Shown one piece after another: positions 6,986 to 7,426 of a stretch of 7,426 nt of DNA (the stretch's first letter is position 1; each line of letters starts with the position of its first letter). Both the position numbers and the translations under genes were made by a program. The notes under the pieces are model-generated. The model was not told the origin of the DNA, did not search any database, and saw nothing but the letters and a program-made list of their open reading frames with translations. The DNA lies in assembly GCA_947472115.1 (NCBI GenBank), contig CANIZU010000086.1:1-7426 (forward strand), written 5' to 3'. The DNA is from Flavobacteriales bacterium. GTDB taxonomy: Bacteria > Bacteroidota > Bacteroidia > NS11-12g > UBA955.

Positions 6986-7426
6986 ATGGCAAACTCAACC
7001 GATCTGAATTCAAGAAAAAACCATCTTTTCCTAATATTGGGAATGATCTTCTTAACCAATGCAATCGTAGCTGAATTCATTGGTGCCAAAATCTTTTCAT
7101 TGGAAAAAACACTCGGGATCGAACCCATGGCTTTGAATATTTTAGGCGGTAAATTCAATTTCGATATGACGGCCGGGGTGATTTTGTGGCCGTTTGTATT
7201 TATCCTTACCGATATCATCAATGAATATTTTGGGAAGAAAGGTGTTCAAAAACTTTCATGGATAGCCGCAAGTCTACTCATCTATTCATTTCTAGCGGTG
7301 CGTGTAGCAATGGGGCTCGATGGGGCCGATTTTTGGAATATCAGCGGACAAACGCAAGGATTAAATGATATGCAGAATGCATTCAACGCCGTTTTTGGTC
7401 AGGGCTTAATGATAATCCTAGGCTCC
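6986..7426 (+). CDS. yhhQ: YhhQ-family (VUT, formerly DUF165) queuosine-precursor transporter, partial at the right edge
   Basis: An open frame of 147 codons runs from ATG at 6986 to the end of the window without a stop. The protein is membrane-embedded. Helix-like segments lie at about residues 13-32 (LFLILGMIFLTNAIVAEFIG), 62-79, 90-109 and from about 137 to the cut end. Recognisable family features are the AEFIGAKIFSLEKTLGIEP stretch (residues 29-47), which I know from Bacteroidota homologues, and the TAGVILWPFVFILTDIINEYFG segment (62-83) with its acidic/Asn motif. Members of this family import queuine precursors such as preQ0 or preQ1 for tRNA queuosine modification. The C-terminal part, probably 70-100 residues, lies outside the window. 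It is divergent from the TPR gene and no functional link to the neighbours is visible. Confidence 0.88.
   Translation, partial: MANSTDLNSRKNHLFLILGMIFLTNAIVAEFIGAKIFSLEKTLGIEPMALNILGGKFNFDMTAGVILWPFVFILTDIINEYFGKKGVQKLSWIAASLLIYSFLAVRVAMGLDGADFWNISGQTQGLNDMQNAFNAVFGQGLMIILGS

Noticed and set aside
6961..7221. Minus-strand open frame opposite the right-edge gene
   Set aside because: The plus strand in this region encodes a clear YhhQ-family membrane protein. The antisense frame has no family features.

Overview
The window looks like chromosomal DNA from a member of the Bacteroidota, probably a flavobacterium-like aerobe. Four things point that way. The DNA is AT-rich. The candidate promoters carry the Bacteroidota -7 box TAnnTTTG. 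No gene has a clear Shine-Dalgarno sequence. The main locus is an alternative complex III (ACIII) operon of the Bacteroidota type. The exact genus cannot be told from the sequence.

Left part (1-4628, all on the minus strand): the first three genes of an ACIII operon, read right to left. They are actA (a haem c protein with one N-terminal and five C-terminal haem motifs), actB (a molybdopterin-oxidoreductase-like domain fused to an iron-sulfur ferredoxin domain, with an extended Tat lipoprotein signal), and the first 47 codons of actC (an NrfD-like membrane quinol-binding subunit). The genes are 20-24 bases apart. By family knowledge, ActC oxidises menaquinol, the ActB clusters and ActA haems carry the electrons, and the electrons go on to a terminal oxidase whose genes usually lie further downstream, outside the window.

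Middle (4629-4870): a 242-base spacer. It holds a candidate promoter for the act operon with a GGGGACCCC palindrome inside the promoter spacer. No convincing terminator is visible for the upstream unit.

Right-middle (4871-6862, minus strand): a two-gene unit with no spacing, encoding an exported TPR-repeat protein followed by a lipoprotein lytic transglycosylase. This looks like a cell-envelope pair unrelated to respiration.

Right end (6863-7426): a 123-base divergent promoter region and, on the plus strand, the first 147 codons of a YhhQ-family queuosine-precursor transporter, cut by the window edge.

Overall this is a core-genome region with recognisable families. I found no mobile element, CRISPR array, RNA gene or clearly undescribed system. 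The points most worth checking are the six-haem ActA fusion, the complete N-terminal four-cysteine motif in the pseudo-molybdopterin domain of ActB, the palindrome in the act promoter, and the coupled TPR/transglycosylase pair.
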